DNA of 64,000 nucleotides, taken from Fontibacterium medardense. Lineage in GTDB: Bacteria > Pseudomonadota > Alphaproteobacteria > Pelagibacterales > Pelagibacteraceae. Below are positions 45,199 to 54,440 of this stretch, piece by piece (position 1 is the first letter of the stretch; every line of letters starts with the position of its first letter). The translations under genes were made by a program, and so were the position numbers. The stretch covers positions 496,001 through 560,000 of the forward strand of contig OZ249404.1 in assembly GCA_965235075.1 (NCBI GenBank), written 5' to 3'. Under the pieces are notes generated by a model. It saw only the letters and a list, made by a program, of their open reading frames with translations. It was not told where the DNA came from and searched no databases.

Positions 45199-45942
45199 TT
45201 AGATTGCTTTTTGAAATTCCTTGTAGCCAATCTTATCAAGCTCTTGCGCAAGTTTAGAACAACCCGTTTTAACAATAGTTCCATTCACCATAACGTGCAC
45301 AAAATCTGGTTTGATATAATCTAATAATCTTTGATAGTGAGTAATAATTAAGAAAGATCTATTAGATGATCTTAAAGCGTTTACTCCATCTGCAACTACT
45401 TTAAGAGCATCAATATCTAGCCCTGAATCTGTTTCATCTAAAATTGCAAGATCTGGTTCTAACAGTGACATTTGTAAAACTTCATTGCGTTTTTTCTCTC
45501 CGCCTGAAAAACCAACGTTTAATGCTCTACCTAATTGTTCATCTTTAATTCCAAGTTTTTTAGCGTGTTGTTTAACGAGTGATAAAAATTCAACGACATC
45601 TACTTCTTTTTGACCTTTCGCTTTTTTAACTGCGTTTAGTGATGTTTTTAAAAAGTTATTCATAAATACCCCTGGAATTTCAATGGGGTATTGGAATGCC
45701 AAAAATATTCCCTTCTGTGCTCTTTCATCAGCTTCAAGATCGATAATGTTTTCATTTTTAAACATAATTTTTCCATCAACTTCATAGCCATCTTTACCTG
45801 CTAATACGTATGAAAGTGTACTTTTTCCAGATCCGTTCGGTCCCATAATGGCATGAATTTCACCCTTACCAATCTTAAGATTAAAATCTTTTAAGATTTT
45901 TTTATCACCAACGCTTACATTTAATTTTTCAATACTTAACAT
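45199..45942 (-). CDS. sufC: Fe-S cluster assembly ATPase SufC
   Basis: ABC-type ATPase of the SufBCD scaffold. The 247 aa protein has Walker A MGPNGSGKST, the signature GFSGGEKKRNEVLQM, Walker B LAILDETDSGLDIDAL and the switch His in LIITHYQRLL. The DETDSGLD pattern is diagnostic of SufC. It overlaps sufB by one base. Confidence 0.97.
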   Translation of the reverse strand: MLSIEKLNVSVGDKKILKDFNLKIGKGEIHAIMGPNGSGKSTLSYVLAGKDGYEVDGKIMFKNENIIDLEADERAQKGIFLAFQYPIEIPGVFMNNFLKTSLNAVKKAKGQKEVDVVEFLSLVKQHAKKLGIKDEQLGRALNVGFSGGEKKRNEVLQMSLLEPDLAILDETDSGLDIDALKVVADGVNALRSSNRSFLIITHYQRLLDYIKPDFVHVMVNGTIVKTGCSKLAQELDKIGYKEFQKAI

Positions 45943-47384
45943 TAACCAACACTCCCTTCTAAGCTGATGCTAACCAATTTTTGTGCTTCTACGGCAAATT
46001 CCATAGGAAGCTGTTGTAGTACTTCTTTACAAAAACCGTTTACAATTAAACTTACGGCTTCTTCTTGATTTAAACCTCTTTGCTTACAGTAAAATAATTG
46101 TTCTTCACTAATCTTAGATGTGGTTGCCTCATGTTCTGTTGTTGATGTTGAATTTTTATTATCGATGTATGGAACTGTGTGAGCTCCGCATAAATTTCCA
46201 ACTAACAATGAATCGCACTGTGTATAATTTTTAGCGTTACTTGCTTTTGAATAAATACTTACAAGGCCTCTATAAGTATTATCCGCATGACCTGCAGAAA
46301 TTCCCTTTGAAATAATTCGACTCTTTGTGTTTTTACCAAGGTGAATCATCTTAGTTCCGGTATCTGCTTTTTGATAATTATTTGTAATTGCAATTGAATA
46401 AAATTCACCAGACGAATTGTCGCCTTGCAAAATACAGCTTGGGTATTTCCAAGTAATTGCTGAACCTGTTTCAACTTGTGTCCAAGAAATTTTAGAATTT
46501 TTTCCCTTACAAATTCCTCTCTTTGTTACAAAGTTATAAATTCCACCTTTTCCTTCTTTATCTCCAGGGTACCAGTTTTGAACTGTTGAATATTTAATCT
46601 CAGCGTCATCTAGTGCAATAAGTTCTACATTTGCTGCATGGAGTTGGTGCTCATCTCTCATTGGTGCTGTGCAGCCTTCTAAATAACTTACGTAACTTCC
46701 TTTATCTGCAATAATTAAAGTTCTTTCAAACTGACCTGTGTTTGATGCGTTAATTCTAAAGTATGTAGAAAGTTCCATTGGGCATCTCACACCTTCTGGA
46801 ATGTAAACAAATGAACCATCGGTAAATACCGCAGAATTTAATGTTGCAAAGTAATGATCTGTTAGAGGAATAACTGAACCTAAATATTTTTTAACAAGTT
46901 CTGGATGTTTTTGTACAGCTTCAGAAATTGAGCAGAAAATAACTCCAATATCTTCTAACTTTTTTTTAAAAGTTGTTGCGACAGAAACAGAGTCGAATAC
47001 AGCATCAACTGCAACTCCTGCTAATCTTTTTTGTTCATTAAGAGGAATTCCTAATTTTTCATAAGTCTTTTTAATTTCAGGATCAATTTCATCTAATGAC
47101 TTTGGTCCTTCTTTAAAACCCTTTGGTGCCGAGTAATAATATAAGGCCTGATAGTCAATTTTAGGGTACTGAGGTTTTTGCCAATTTGGCTCCGTCATTG
47201 ATTGTAATCTTTCAAATGCTTTTAATCTCCACTCAAGCAACCACTGCGGTTCTTTCTTTTGTTTAGAAATAAATTCAATAACTTCTTTATTAAGACCCTT
47301 TGGCGCTCTTACCGATTCAACATCAGTTACAAATCCATAAGCATAGTCCTGCTTAATTTGCTCTTGGATTAAATTATCTGACAT
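45942..47384 (-). CDS. sufB: Fe-S cluster assembly protein SufB
   Basis: Main scaffold subunit of SufBC2D. The 480 aa protein has the family segments YIPEGVRCPMELSTYFRIN (residues about 193-211), SYLEGCTAPM and the C-terminal EATTSKISEEQLFYCKQRGL with the conserved Glu and Cys. The start overlaps the upstream cysteine desulfurase gene by 11 bases. Confidence 0.96.
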   Translation of the reverse strand: MSDNLIQEQIKQDYAYGFVTDVESVRAPKGLNKEVIEFISKQKKEPQWLLEWRLKAFERLQSMTEPNWQKPQYPKIDYQALYYYSAPKGFKEGPKSLDEIDPEIKKTYEKLGIPLNEQKRLAGVAVDAVFDSVSVATTFKKKLEDIGVIFCSISEAVQKHPELVKKYLGSVIPLTDHYFATLNSAVFTDGSFVYIPEGVRCPMELSTYFRINASNTGQFERTLIIADKGSYVSYLEGCTAPMRDEHQLHAANVELIALDDAEIKYSTVQNWYPGDKEGKGGIYNFVTKRGICKGKNSKISWTQVETGSAITWKYPSCILQGDNSSGEFYSIAITNNYQKADTGTKMIHLGKNTKSRIISKGISAGHADNTYRGLVSIYSKASNAKNYTQCDSLLVGNLCGAHTVPYIDNKNSTSTTEHEATTSKISEEQLFYCKQRGLNQEEAVSLIVNGFCKEVLQQLPMEFAVEAQKLVSISLEGSVG

Positions 47385-48510
47385 TTAAAGCTCCATTTTT
47401 AAAACAATCTGACTTCCAAACGTTAAAGAAAGTCTCAATTTGCTCTTTTGTTGAATCCCAACCTAAGCTCACTCGGATAGCTGAATGAATATATTTATCA
47501 TCTACCTTCATTGCTTTTAAAACATGGGAAGGTTCAACTTTTCCAGATGAACAAGCAGCACCTGAGCTTACGCAAATTCCTTTTTGATCAAGTGCAATCA
47601 CTTGGTTTTCACTCGTCATAGAAGGATAAGCAAAATAGCAAGTATTTCCTAATCTATCAGTATCTTCGCCAAAGATTTTAATTTCATTTGATAATTTTTT
47701 TAAATTTGTCTCTAATAAATCTCTATTATTTTTAATTTCAGAATTGCAAATTTTAGTTAAATTTTTAACTTCATTAATAGCTTCACCAAACCCAACGATT
47801 CCTAAAAAGTTTTCTGTTCCAGATCTTAAATTCTTTTCTTGTCCTCCACCTGTGATTTCAGGTGAAATATTATTTCTTGAATTAATTAATAAAGCGCCAA
47901 TTCCTGTTGGTCCGCCAATTTTATGGGATGAAATTGAAAACAAATCTACATCAAGACTATCTAAATCAATTTCAATTTTGCCAAGACTTTGAACGCCGTC
48001 GCAATGAATAATCCCTTTATATTTTTTTACAATTTTTGATATTTCTGTGATTGGGTGAATAATTCCAGACTCATTGTTAGCAAACATTATACTAACTAAA
48101 AATGGATTTGTTTGTTTTGACAATTCTTCTTCGATTTCTTTTAAATTAACTGTGCCATTTGAATTTATTTTAAAGAATTTTTTTACAATTTCTAAATTTT
48201 TAACTACATCAATGACTGATGCATGTTCTGTTTCTAGTGAATAAATAGTTTTAATATTATTTTTTTTAATAAATCCTTTAATAGCTAAGTTATTAGATTC
48301 TGTAGCTCCACTTGTAAAAGTAAGATCATAATTTTTAGCTTTTAAAGTGGATAAAATATTTCTTCTAACTTCTTCGAGAATTTTTTTAGAATTTCTTCCA
48401 ATTTTATGAACTGATGAAGGATTGCCAAATTCTTCATATTTTAAACTTTGAATTTTTTTAATAACATTCTTATGTAATGGTGCTGTGGCATTGTAATCAA
48501 AATAAATCAT
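47374..48510 (-). CDS. Cysteine desulfurase (IscS/NifS-like, group I)
   Basis: PLP-dependent cysteine desulfurase. The 378 aa protein has the PLP-lysine motif SISSHKIGGPTGIG and the mobile catalytic-Cys loop SSGAACSSGKVEPSHVL, the group I (IscS/NifS) arrangement. It differs from SufS further down the operon, so this operon holds two types of desulfurase. IscS-type enzymes usually also supply tRNA thiolation, which may explain why it is kept. It overlaps the upstream iscR-like gene by 4 bases. Confidence 0.92.
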   Translation of the reverse strand: MIYFDYNATAPLHKNVIKKIQSLKYEEFGNPSSVHKIGRNSKKILEEVRRNILSTLKAKNYDLTFTSGATESNNLAIKGFIKKNNIKTIYSLETEHASVIDVVKNLEIVKKFFKINSNGTVNLKEIEEELSKQTNPFLVSIMFANNESGIIHPITEISKIVKKYKGIIHCDGVQSLGKIEIDLDSLDVDLFSISSHKIGGPTGIGALLINSRNNISPEITGGGQEKNLRSGTENFLGIVGFGEAINEVKNLTKICNSEIKNNRDLLETNLKKLSNEIKIFGEDTDRLGNTCYFAYPSMTSENQVIALDQKGICVSSGAACSSGKVEPSHVLKAMKVDDKYIHSAIRVSLGWDSTKEQIETFFNVWKSDCFKNGALNVR

Positions 48511-48977
48511 CTGTTTATTCCTTGCGATTGATTCATTGAGTTTTCAAATGGTATATTTCTTGGAATTTTATTTTCTAGAACATCTTGCAAAGTAACGGAT
48601 GTGAAATAATTATTGATGAGTTTAGACAAACCATCCCAAAGATTATGTGTGACGCATTTAGTTGTTTTGCCTGTACAGCCTTTTTTTGATTTTAATTTAC
48701 ATTTTGTTGTTTTGATATCTTCATTCACCGCCTCAATAATCGACGAGAGATAAATTTTATTTGGATCTCTTGAAAGTTTGTAACCACCTAAATTTCCTCT
48801 AACGCTCGTCACTAAATCTTTTTTTTTTAATTTTAAAAATAACTGCTCTAAAAAAGAAAGGGAAATACCCTGTCTTATAGAGATATCGTTTAGGCTAACT
48901 GGTTTTTGCTGCTTATTAAAAGTAGCAAGGTCAGTCATCGCCATTACAGCGTATCTACCTTTTGCTGTTAGTTTCAT
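48507..48977 (-). CDS. iscR: Rrf2-family Fe-S regulator (IscR-like)
   Basis: Transcription factor expected to sense Fe-S status and control the suf operon it heads. The 156 aa protein has the Rrf2 winged-helix N-terminus (MKLTAKGRYAVMAMTDLA; GISLSFLEQLFLKLKK; VRGNLGGYKLSR). Cluster ligands are seen as Cys93, Cys101, Cys108 and His111, spaced C-x7-C-x6-C-x2-H, slightly longer than C-x5-C-x5-C-x2-H in E. coli IscR. The EAVNE segment before them matches the IscR/RsrR lineage. It starts the nine-gene operon iscR to the ErpA-like gene, and an IscR-type operator lies just upstream. Confidence 0.92.
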   Translation of the reverse strand: MKLTAKGRYAVMAMTDLATFNKQQKPVSLNDISIRQGISLSFLEQLFLKLKKKDLVTSVRGNLGGYKLSRDPNKIYLSSIIEAVNEDIKTTKCKLKSKKGCTGKTTKCVTHNLWDGLSKLINNYFTSVTLQDVLENKIPRNIPFENSMNQSQGINR

Positions 48978-49002
48978 TGTAAATTAATGGTAATTTTTAA
49001 TA

Positions 49003-49035
49003 AATTTAGCTATTCCTACTAATTTAGTCAACTTT
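49003..49035 (-). promoter_or_regulatory. suf operon promoter with IscR type-1-like operator
   Basis: On the minus strand the 25 bases from 49035 to 49011 resemble the E. coli type-1 IscR site; the core TTGACTAAATTAGTAGGAA includes the perfect inverted repeat ACTAA-A-TTAGT (49028-49018). The first six bases of the core, TTGACT (49032-49027), also make a good -35 box, with TAAATT 17 bases downstream (49009-49004) as a -10 box. A repressor on the operator would therefore cover the promoter. The adjacent gene encodes an IscR with cluster ligands, so autorepression is a natural inference. Confidence 0.7.
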
Positions 49036-49108
49036 AAAAAAAAAACAAAACTCAATTGCTTTTATGGTATAAGAGCCGCTTGTTAAAATAATAATTCATC
49101 AAACTTCT

Positions 49109-49765
49109 ATGAGCGTAGTTAATCCAGCGGGAACTTTTATTAATGGACCAGACGGAAAACTAGAAGCTAAATACGTTCAAGGAAAAAGCTCAACTGCACC
49201 AACTGTTTTAATTCTTCATCCACACCCAGAGTACGGTGGAACTATGAATAATAAAGTAGTCTACAATGCGTTTCACACATTTCTTAAAAATGGATTTTCT
49301 GTTTGTCGTTTTAATTTTAGAGGTGTTGGTAAAAGTGAAGGTAAATTTGATAATGGTCAGGGAGAGTTATCAGATGCAGCAGCAGTTTTAGATTGGATCC
49401 AAAGACAAAATCCTAATACCAATGAAAGTTGGATTGTTGGTTTTTCATTTGGTTCTTTAATTTGTATGCAATTACTAATGAGAAGACCTGAGATTTATAG
49501 ATTTATAGCTATTTGTCCGCAGCCCAATATTTATGATTTTAATTTTTTAGCACCCTGTCCTTCATCAGGTATGGTTTTATATTCATCTAATGATCAATTG
49601 GTTCCTCCTGAAGCTACTAAAACTTTAGAAACTAAACTTAAAAATCAAAAAAGTATTAATGTAGATTTTGTAAAAATTGAAGGCGCTAATCATTTCTTTG
49701 CAGAAAAAGATAAAGAATTTTGTAGTGCTATCGAAAAGTATATTAAAAAAGAATCTAGATTTTAA
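49109..49765 (+). CDS. Alpha/beta hydrolase
   Basis: Serine hydrolase of unknown substrate. The 218 aa protein has the nucleophile elbow VGFSFGSL (Gly-x-Ser-x-Gly), an acid candidate in SNDQLVPPEA and the catalytic His in EGANHFFAEKD. The N-terminal LILHPHPEYGGTMNNKVV is the oxyanion-hole region typical of a small alpha/beta hydrolase family frequent in alphaproteobacteria. It is divergent from iscR with 131 bases between the starts and overlaps the anmK stop by 4 bases. Confidence 0.88.
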   Translation: MSVVNPAGTFINGPDGKLEAKYVQGKSSTAPTVLILHPHPEYGGTMNNKVVYNAFHTFLKNGFSVCRFNFRGVGKSEGKFDNGQGELSDAAAVLDWIQRQNPNTNESWIVGFSFGSLICMQLLMRRPEIYRFIAICPQPNIYDFNFLAPCPSSGMVLYSSNDQLVPPEATKTLETKLKNQKSINVDFVKIEGANHFFAEKDKEFCSAIEKYIKKESRF

Positions 49766-50856
49766 TTAGAATAGACGATCCCACCTGTGACCGGCTTGCT
49801 TACTCCAGTGGTTGTTGGAAGTGATAAATGCTTATTCTCTAAACTTCTTATGGCAAGATAAGCAAAAGCTTGAGATTCAATAAAATCGCCGGCAAGTTTA
49901 TATTGATCTATAGATTCAACATTTACATTTAAAAGTTTTGATAAAAATTTTATCAAAGTTTTATTTTTTCTCCCCCCTCCTGCTAAAATAATTTTATTCT
50001 TTTTTTCTTTAATATTTTTTACAAAGTTTGCAATTAAATTTGCCGTAACACTTACAAGGGTTGCCGCACCATCTTCTAATTTAAGACCTCGAAATTGAGC
50101 AATGTTAAAATCGGTAATATCTAATGATTTTTTTTTATCATGATAACTGTAATGATTTAAAAAATCTTCTTCCATCAAAGAATTAACCTCCCCTTTTCCT
50201 GAAATATTTCCCTCCCTATCAAATTCTAAATTTTTGGAATTTATTCTAATCCATTGATCTAATAGACAGTTTCCAGGTCCAATATCATTGGAATGAATAA
50301 CTGAATTTTCAAAATAACTACCGTTAGCAATTCCACCAATGTTAATGATCACACCATTATTTATTAAGTTCAAATTTTTTAATATTTGTCCGTGGTAAAG
50401 AGTGACTAAAGGGGCCCCTTGCCCTTTGTTTTTTATATCGTTATCTCTAAAATTAAAAACAACCTTAGTTTTTAATAACTGAGCCATCAATTCTGGATTT
50501 CCTAATTGAAATGTAAAACCCTGTTCAGGCTTATGGATTAAAGTATGACCATGGTAACCAATTAAATCCAATTTGATTGATGAATTCTTGTTTAAAAATT
50601 TCTGAATAGCCTCTATATGAAGTAACGTAATCTTCCTTGATAACTCATTAATAAGAGCGTTTTTTGATATTAAATCATCTTTTTGTAAAACTTCTTTTCT
50701 AATATTTATTAATTCTTTTTTAAAATCTGAACTGTATTGATAAAAAAAATTATCGATAATTGAAGTGTTGCTTTCTCCATCAGAATTTATAATGGAAAGA
50801 TCGATTCCATCCATGGAAGTACCGCTCATGGTTCCTAAGGAAATGTATTTACTCAT
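49762..50856 (-). CDS. anmK: Anhydro-N-acetylmuramic acid kinase
   Basis: Opens and phosphorylates 1,6-anhydroMurNAc released during cell-wall turnover, yielding MurNAc-6-phosphate for recycling. The 364 aa ASKHA-fold protein has the N-terminal GTMSGTSMDGIDLS motif, the GYHGHTLIHKP segment, DIGPGNCLLDQWI and the ATP-site LAGGGRKN. It is divergent from tyrS with 49 bases between the starts. Confidence 0.95.
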   Translation of the reverse strand: MSKYISLGTMSGTSMDGIDLSIINSDGESNTSIIDNFFYQYSSDFKKELINIRKEVLQKDDLISKNALINELSRKITLLHIEAIQKFLNKNSSIKLDLIGYHGHTLIHKPEQGFTFQLGNPELMAQLLKTKVVFNFRDNDIKNKGQGAPLVTLYHGQILKNLNLINNGVIINIGGIANGSYFENSVIHSNDIGPGNCLLDQWIRINSKNLEFDREGNISGKGEVNSLMEEDFLNHYSYHDKKKSLDITDFNIAQFRGLKLEDGAATLVSVTANLIANFVKNIKEKKNKIILAGGGRKNKTLIKFLSKLLNVNVESIDQYKLAGDFIESQAFAYLAIRSLENKHLSLPTTTGVSKPVTGGIVYSN

Positions 50857-50905
50857 TTTATATAGATTTAATATTATTTAATTTTGTATAATACTATCTT
50901 ATTGA

Positions 50906-52147
50906 ATGAATCAGAATCTTATCAAAACCTTTCAACAACGAGGATATTTTAATCAATGCACTGATTTAGATAATCTAAATAAACTCTTAGATAATAAAAA
51001 AATTAAATTATACATCGGTTTTGATTGCACGGCCCCAAGTCTACATGTTGGTAGCTTAGTACAAATTATGTGCCTTAGACTATTTCAGCAATTTGGACAC
51101 ACTCCAATTGTTTTATTAGGTGGAGGCACAACGATGGTAGGTGATCCCTCGGGAAAAGAAGAGAGTAGAAAAATTCTAACAAGTGCAGAAATTAAAAAAA
51201 ATACTTCAGGAATTAAAAAAGTTTTTAACAAATTTTTAAGTGGCAAAGGAAGTAATAAATTTATTTTTTTAAACAATGAAAAATGGCTTACTAAAATTAA
51301 TTATATAAATTTTTTAAGAGATTACGGAAAACATTTTACTATTAATAAAATGTTAACTTTTGATAGCGTTAAACTTCGACTAGATAGAGAGCAGTCATTA
51401 AGTTTTTTAGAATTTAACTATATGATTTTACAAGCTTATGACTTTCTTGAGCTTAACAATAAAAATGATTGTATTTTACAGATTGGTGGATCTGATCAAT
51501 GGGGAAATATTATTAACGGTATTGAATTAATAAGACGAGTGAATGGAAAAGAGTCTTACGGTTTAACTACTCCGCTTATTACTACTAGCTCTGGAGCTAA
51601 AATGGGCAAAACTGAAAAAGGCGCCGTATGGTTAGATGAAAAACAAACATCTCCTTACGAATACTGGCAGTTTTGGAGAAATGTAAATGATGCTGATGTC
51701 TTTAGGTATTTAAGATTATTCACTGAGCTTCCATTAGATGAAATTTCTAGTTTTGAAAATAACAAGTCTAGAAATATTAATGATTTTAAAGTTATTCTTG
51801 CAAATGAAGCAACTAAAATTCTTCATGGTGAAAAAGCATCTTCAAATGCTGAAGCTACCTCTAAAAAGACCTTTGAAGATAAATCCTTTGGTGATGATCT
51901 TCCAAAAATTGAGATTAAAAAATCAGATTTAAATAATGGAATCTCGTTCAATGATTTAATTATTAAAATTAACTTTGCAAAATCAAATGGTGAATACAGA
52001 AGAAATATAGCTAATAAAGGTTACCGAATTAACAATGAAATTGTAACAGATGAGAAAAAATTAGTTACAAAAGAAGATTTTAATGGAGAAAAAGTTATTA
52101 AAGTTTCATTTGGAAAAAAACAGCACGTCTTAATTGAAGCTATTTAG
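50906..52147 (+). CDS. tyrS: Tyrosyl-tRNA synthetase
   Basis: Class I synthetase charging tRNA-Tyr. The 413 aa protein has GFDCTAPSLHVGSLVQI (HIGH region), the tyrosine-binding ILQIGGSDQWGNI, the KMSKS-type KMGKTEKGAVWL and a C-terminal S4 RNA-binding domain (about residues 345-405; GEYRRNIANKGYRIN). Its stop overlaps the convergent AsmA-like gene by 8 bases. Confidence 0.96.
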   Translation: MNQNLIKTFQQRGYFNQCTDLDNLNKLLDNKKIKLYIGFDCTAPSLHVGSLVQIMCLRLFQQFGHTPIVLLGGGTTMVGDPSGKEESRKILTSAEIKKNTSGIKKVFNKFLSGKGSNKFIFLNNEKWLTKINYINFLRDYGKHFTINKMLTFDSVKLRLDREQSLSFLEFNYMILQAYDFLELNNKNDCILQIGGSDQWGNIINGIELIRRVNGKESYGLTTPLITTSSGAKMGKTEKGAVWLDEKQTSPYEYWQFWRNVNDADVFRYLRLFTELPLDEISSFENNKSRNINDFKVILANEATKILHGEKASSNAEATSKKTFEDKSFGDDLPKIEIKKSDLNNGISFNDLIIKINFAKSNGEYRRNIANKGYRINNEIVTDEKKLVTKEDFNGEKVIKVSFGKKQHVLIEAI

Positions 52148-54440
52148 AAGATCTAAATATATCTACAAATCTTTGTACAAATCTTGGTGTAATTGTTCGA
52201 ACTGGATTTATTGTAGTTTCAAAATTGTTATCTTTGCCTTTAATTTTAAAGCTTACACCAAAAACCCCATCACCACTTTTACCTGTTAAAATTTGCCCTA
52301 GTATTGGGATATTTGATAAAAGACGATTAACTTCATAGGCTGGAATCAAATTTCCATCCAAGCTTACAAAGTGATCTTCATTATTAATTCTTCCCTCAAC
52401 AATAAAACCAAGGGACGGTCCTGTTCCATAAAAATCTTTAAAGGTAAAAAACTTTTCATCATTTTCATAAACAATAACTGTATTATCAAAACGAATTCCT
52501 TCTCCTTTTAAGGTATCTAAAATTCCCGTAACTGAGGCAAGAGATAATATTTGTGCAAGCACAGGTATTTCTTTAATTCTATAATCAGTAATAATGATTT
52601 TTCCTTTAGAGGAGGTTGAGCTTAAATCTTCTGATGTAAACTCTAGTTTTCCTTTTTCAAATCCTTTAATAAAACTAAATCCTGCAATAAACGGCCTTGC
52701 TCTGTCAGAGAGTATGTAAGTTGCGATATTTCCGTTTTTATTTTTACTAATTTTAATAGTAATTTTCTCTTTATTAAAAAAAGTTCCGTTAGCATCTAAC
52801 TTTGCAAATTTTCCCTTTAAGATAGTGCCGGTTAAATTAAAATCTCTAATATCATCATTTGTTCCAGTATCAACGGTGTCTAAATTAACACTGATAGTTC
52901 CGTTAAATTTTTTTGAAACAACTGTTGATGGTTTTGAGCTTGTTAGACTGTCTATAATATATTTAGCATCTAATCTTTCCCCTGAAATTTCTATATGATT
53001 AATATTACTTTTTTTAGATGAGATAATTTTAAAATTACTTTTATTTGTATTAACCGTAATACTATTAAGAGCGGTTATAGAAAAATTCTCATCAAAATTT
53101 ATATCAAATAATTCAATATTGTTTTTACCAGTATTAATTGTAACTTTTTCTAAAACTGATGTATTTTTTTTAATCTGACCCTTTAAAAGAATCTGACCAT
53201 CATCGTTTAATAATTTATTAAAATTGATTGGGGTGAAATTAATTAAGCTTTTTTTAATATCTATTCGGGTGTCAAAATAATGTTGATCTTTATTGGTATT
53301 TAATTGGACATATAATTTTGAAGAACCTTTAATATATTCTGGTTTAAATACTTTTTGCCAGTTAATAAAATTTATATCTGAAATAATATTAATTTTGGAA
53401 GTCTTTTTATTAAGATCAGAATTTATTTTTAAATCTAAAGAATCATTTTGATTAAAAATTATTCCATTAACAGAAACATTTGACTTATCAAAATCAGCTT
53501 TAAATTTTCCATTTTTAAACTTTCTATTTTTATCATCTAAAACATTAGGATAAGAGGTCTGCAGCAAATCTAATTCCAGATTTGCAATATCAGCTTTTCC
53601 TTTAACAAAGGTTTTTAGAAGTTTACCTTTTTTATCAAACTCAAGATTGATTTTACTATTGGCTGTAGTTGAGAATGATAATTTCTCTATATTTTTAGTA
53701 ATGTCCTCTAAGGCTACTATCTGTAAATTTTTAAATTCTTTTAATGAATTAAATTTTCCATTTAAATTTAGATCAAGTGAAGCTTTGTATGAATCTGATA
53801 TTTCTTTTACAGAAATATTAGACTTATCAAAATTTAAACCTACAGCAGATCCCGATGAAATATTAATATTTAATTCTTCATTTTTAAATTCGACTTCGGC
53901 ATTGATATTTTGAAACTCAGGTAATTCACTTGAGATAATAAAAGAGGTGTCTTTAATACTGCCTAAAAACTCGATTTTTACTATATCTTCGTTATAAATT
54001 TTTAAATCCCCTTTGATAAAGCCTTTCTTAACTTTGTTATCAAAGTAATTTTTTTGCTTATCTTCTAAAAAAACGTCGCGGATTAAATTGATACTTTTTT
54101 CAAATGAATTTTCTGAAAATTTTACTTCTATAAACTTAGGATTATAATTCCCTTTTATTGCCGAGATAATATCAACGCCAAAATTAGTTTGATAAATATT
54201 AGTAAGGTCCCCTTTATGGTAAATTTTTGGCTCATTAAGGCTAAATTTAACTGCAAAATCTTTAATATCTAAACTTACTCTTGTATCTTTAAATTCTAAT
54301 TTAATTATTTTGTACTGATCATTAAATTTTTTTTGGATAAGTTCATTAAATTTAGAAGTTTGAAATCCAAAGGATAAAAAAACTATAAGCGATATAAAAA
54401 TTAAAGTTATAATTAATAAAATTTTATTTATTTTTAACAT
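52140..54440 (-). CDS. AsmA-like / YhdP-type envelope protein
   Basis: Probably a repeating beta-groove lipid-transport protein of the AsmA/YhdP/TamB superfamily, anchored in the inner membrane. The 766 aa protein has one N-terminal transmembrane helix (about residues 7-26), then long beta-rich sequence, and a C-terminal AsmA-2-like domain (about residues 580-740; GTGPSLGFIVEGRINNEDHF and IPILGQILTGKSGDGVFGVSF are typical). It is shorter than E. coli YhdP (over 1200 aa). Transport of phospholipid to the outer membrane is inferred from the family. It begins at the prfB stop (shared base). Confidence 0.78.
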   Translation of the reverse strand: MLKINKILLIITLIFISLIVFLSFGFQTSKFNELIQKKFNDQYKIIKLEFKDTRVSLDIKDFAVKFSLNEPKIYHKGDLTNIYQTNFGVDIISAIKGNYNPKFIEVKFSENSFEKSINLIRDVFLEDKQKNYFDNKVKKGFIKGDLKIYNEDIVKIEFLGSIKDTSFIISSELPEFQNINAEVEFKNEELNINISSGSAVGLNFDKSNISVKEISDSYKASLDLNLNGKFNSLKEFKNLQIVALEDITKNIEKLSFSTTANSKINLEFDKKGKLLKTFVKGKADIANLELDLLQTSYPNVLDDKNRKFKNGKFKADFDKSNVSVNGIIFNQNDSLDLKINSDLNKKTSKINIISDINFINWQKVFKPEYIKGSSKLYVQLNTNKDQHYFDTRIDIKKSLINFTPINFNKLLNDDGQILLKGQIKKNTSVLEKVTINTGKNNIELFDINFDENFSITALNSITVNTNKSNFKIISSKKSNINHIEISGERLDAKYIIDSLTSSKPSTVVSKKFNGTISVNLDTVDTGTNDDIRDFNLTGTILKGKFAKLDANGTFFNKEKITIKISKNKNGNIATYILSDRARPFIAGFSFIKGFEKGKLEFTSEDLSSTSSKGKIIITDYRIKEIPVLAQILSLASVTGILDTLKGEGIRFDNTVIVYENDEKFFTFKDFYGTGPSLGFIVEGRINNEDHFVSLDGNLIPAYEVNRLLSNIPILGQILTGKSGDGVFGVSFKIKGKDNNFETTINPVRTITPRFVQRFVDIFRSSK

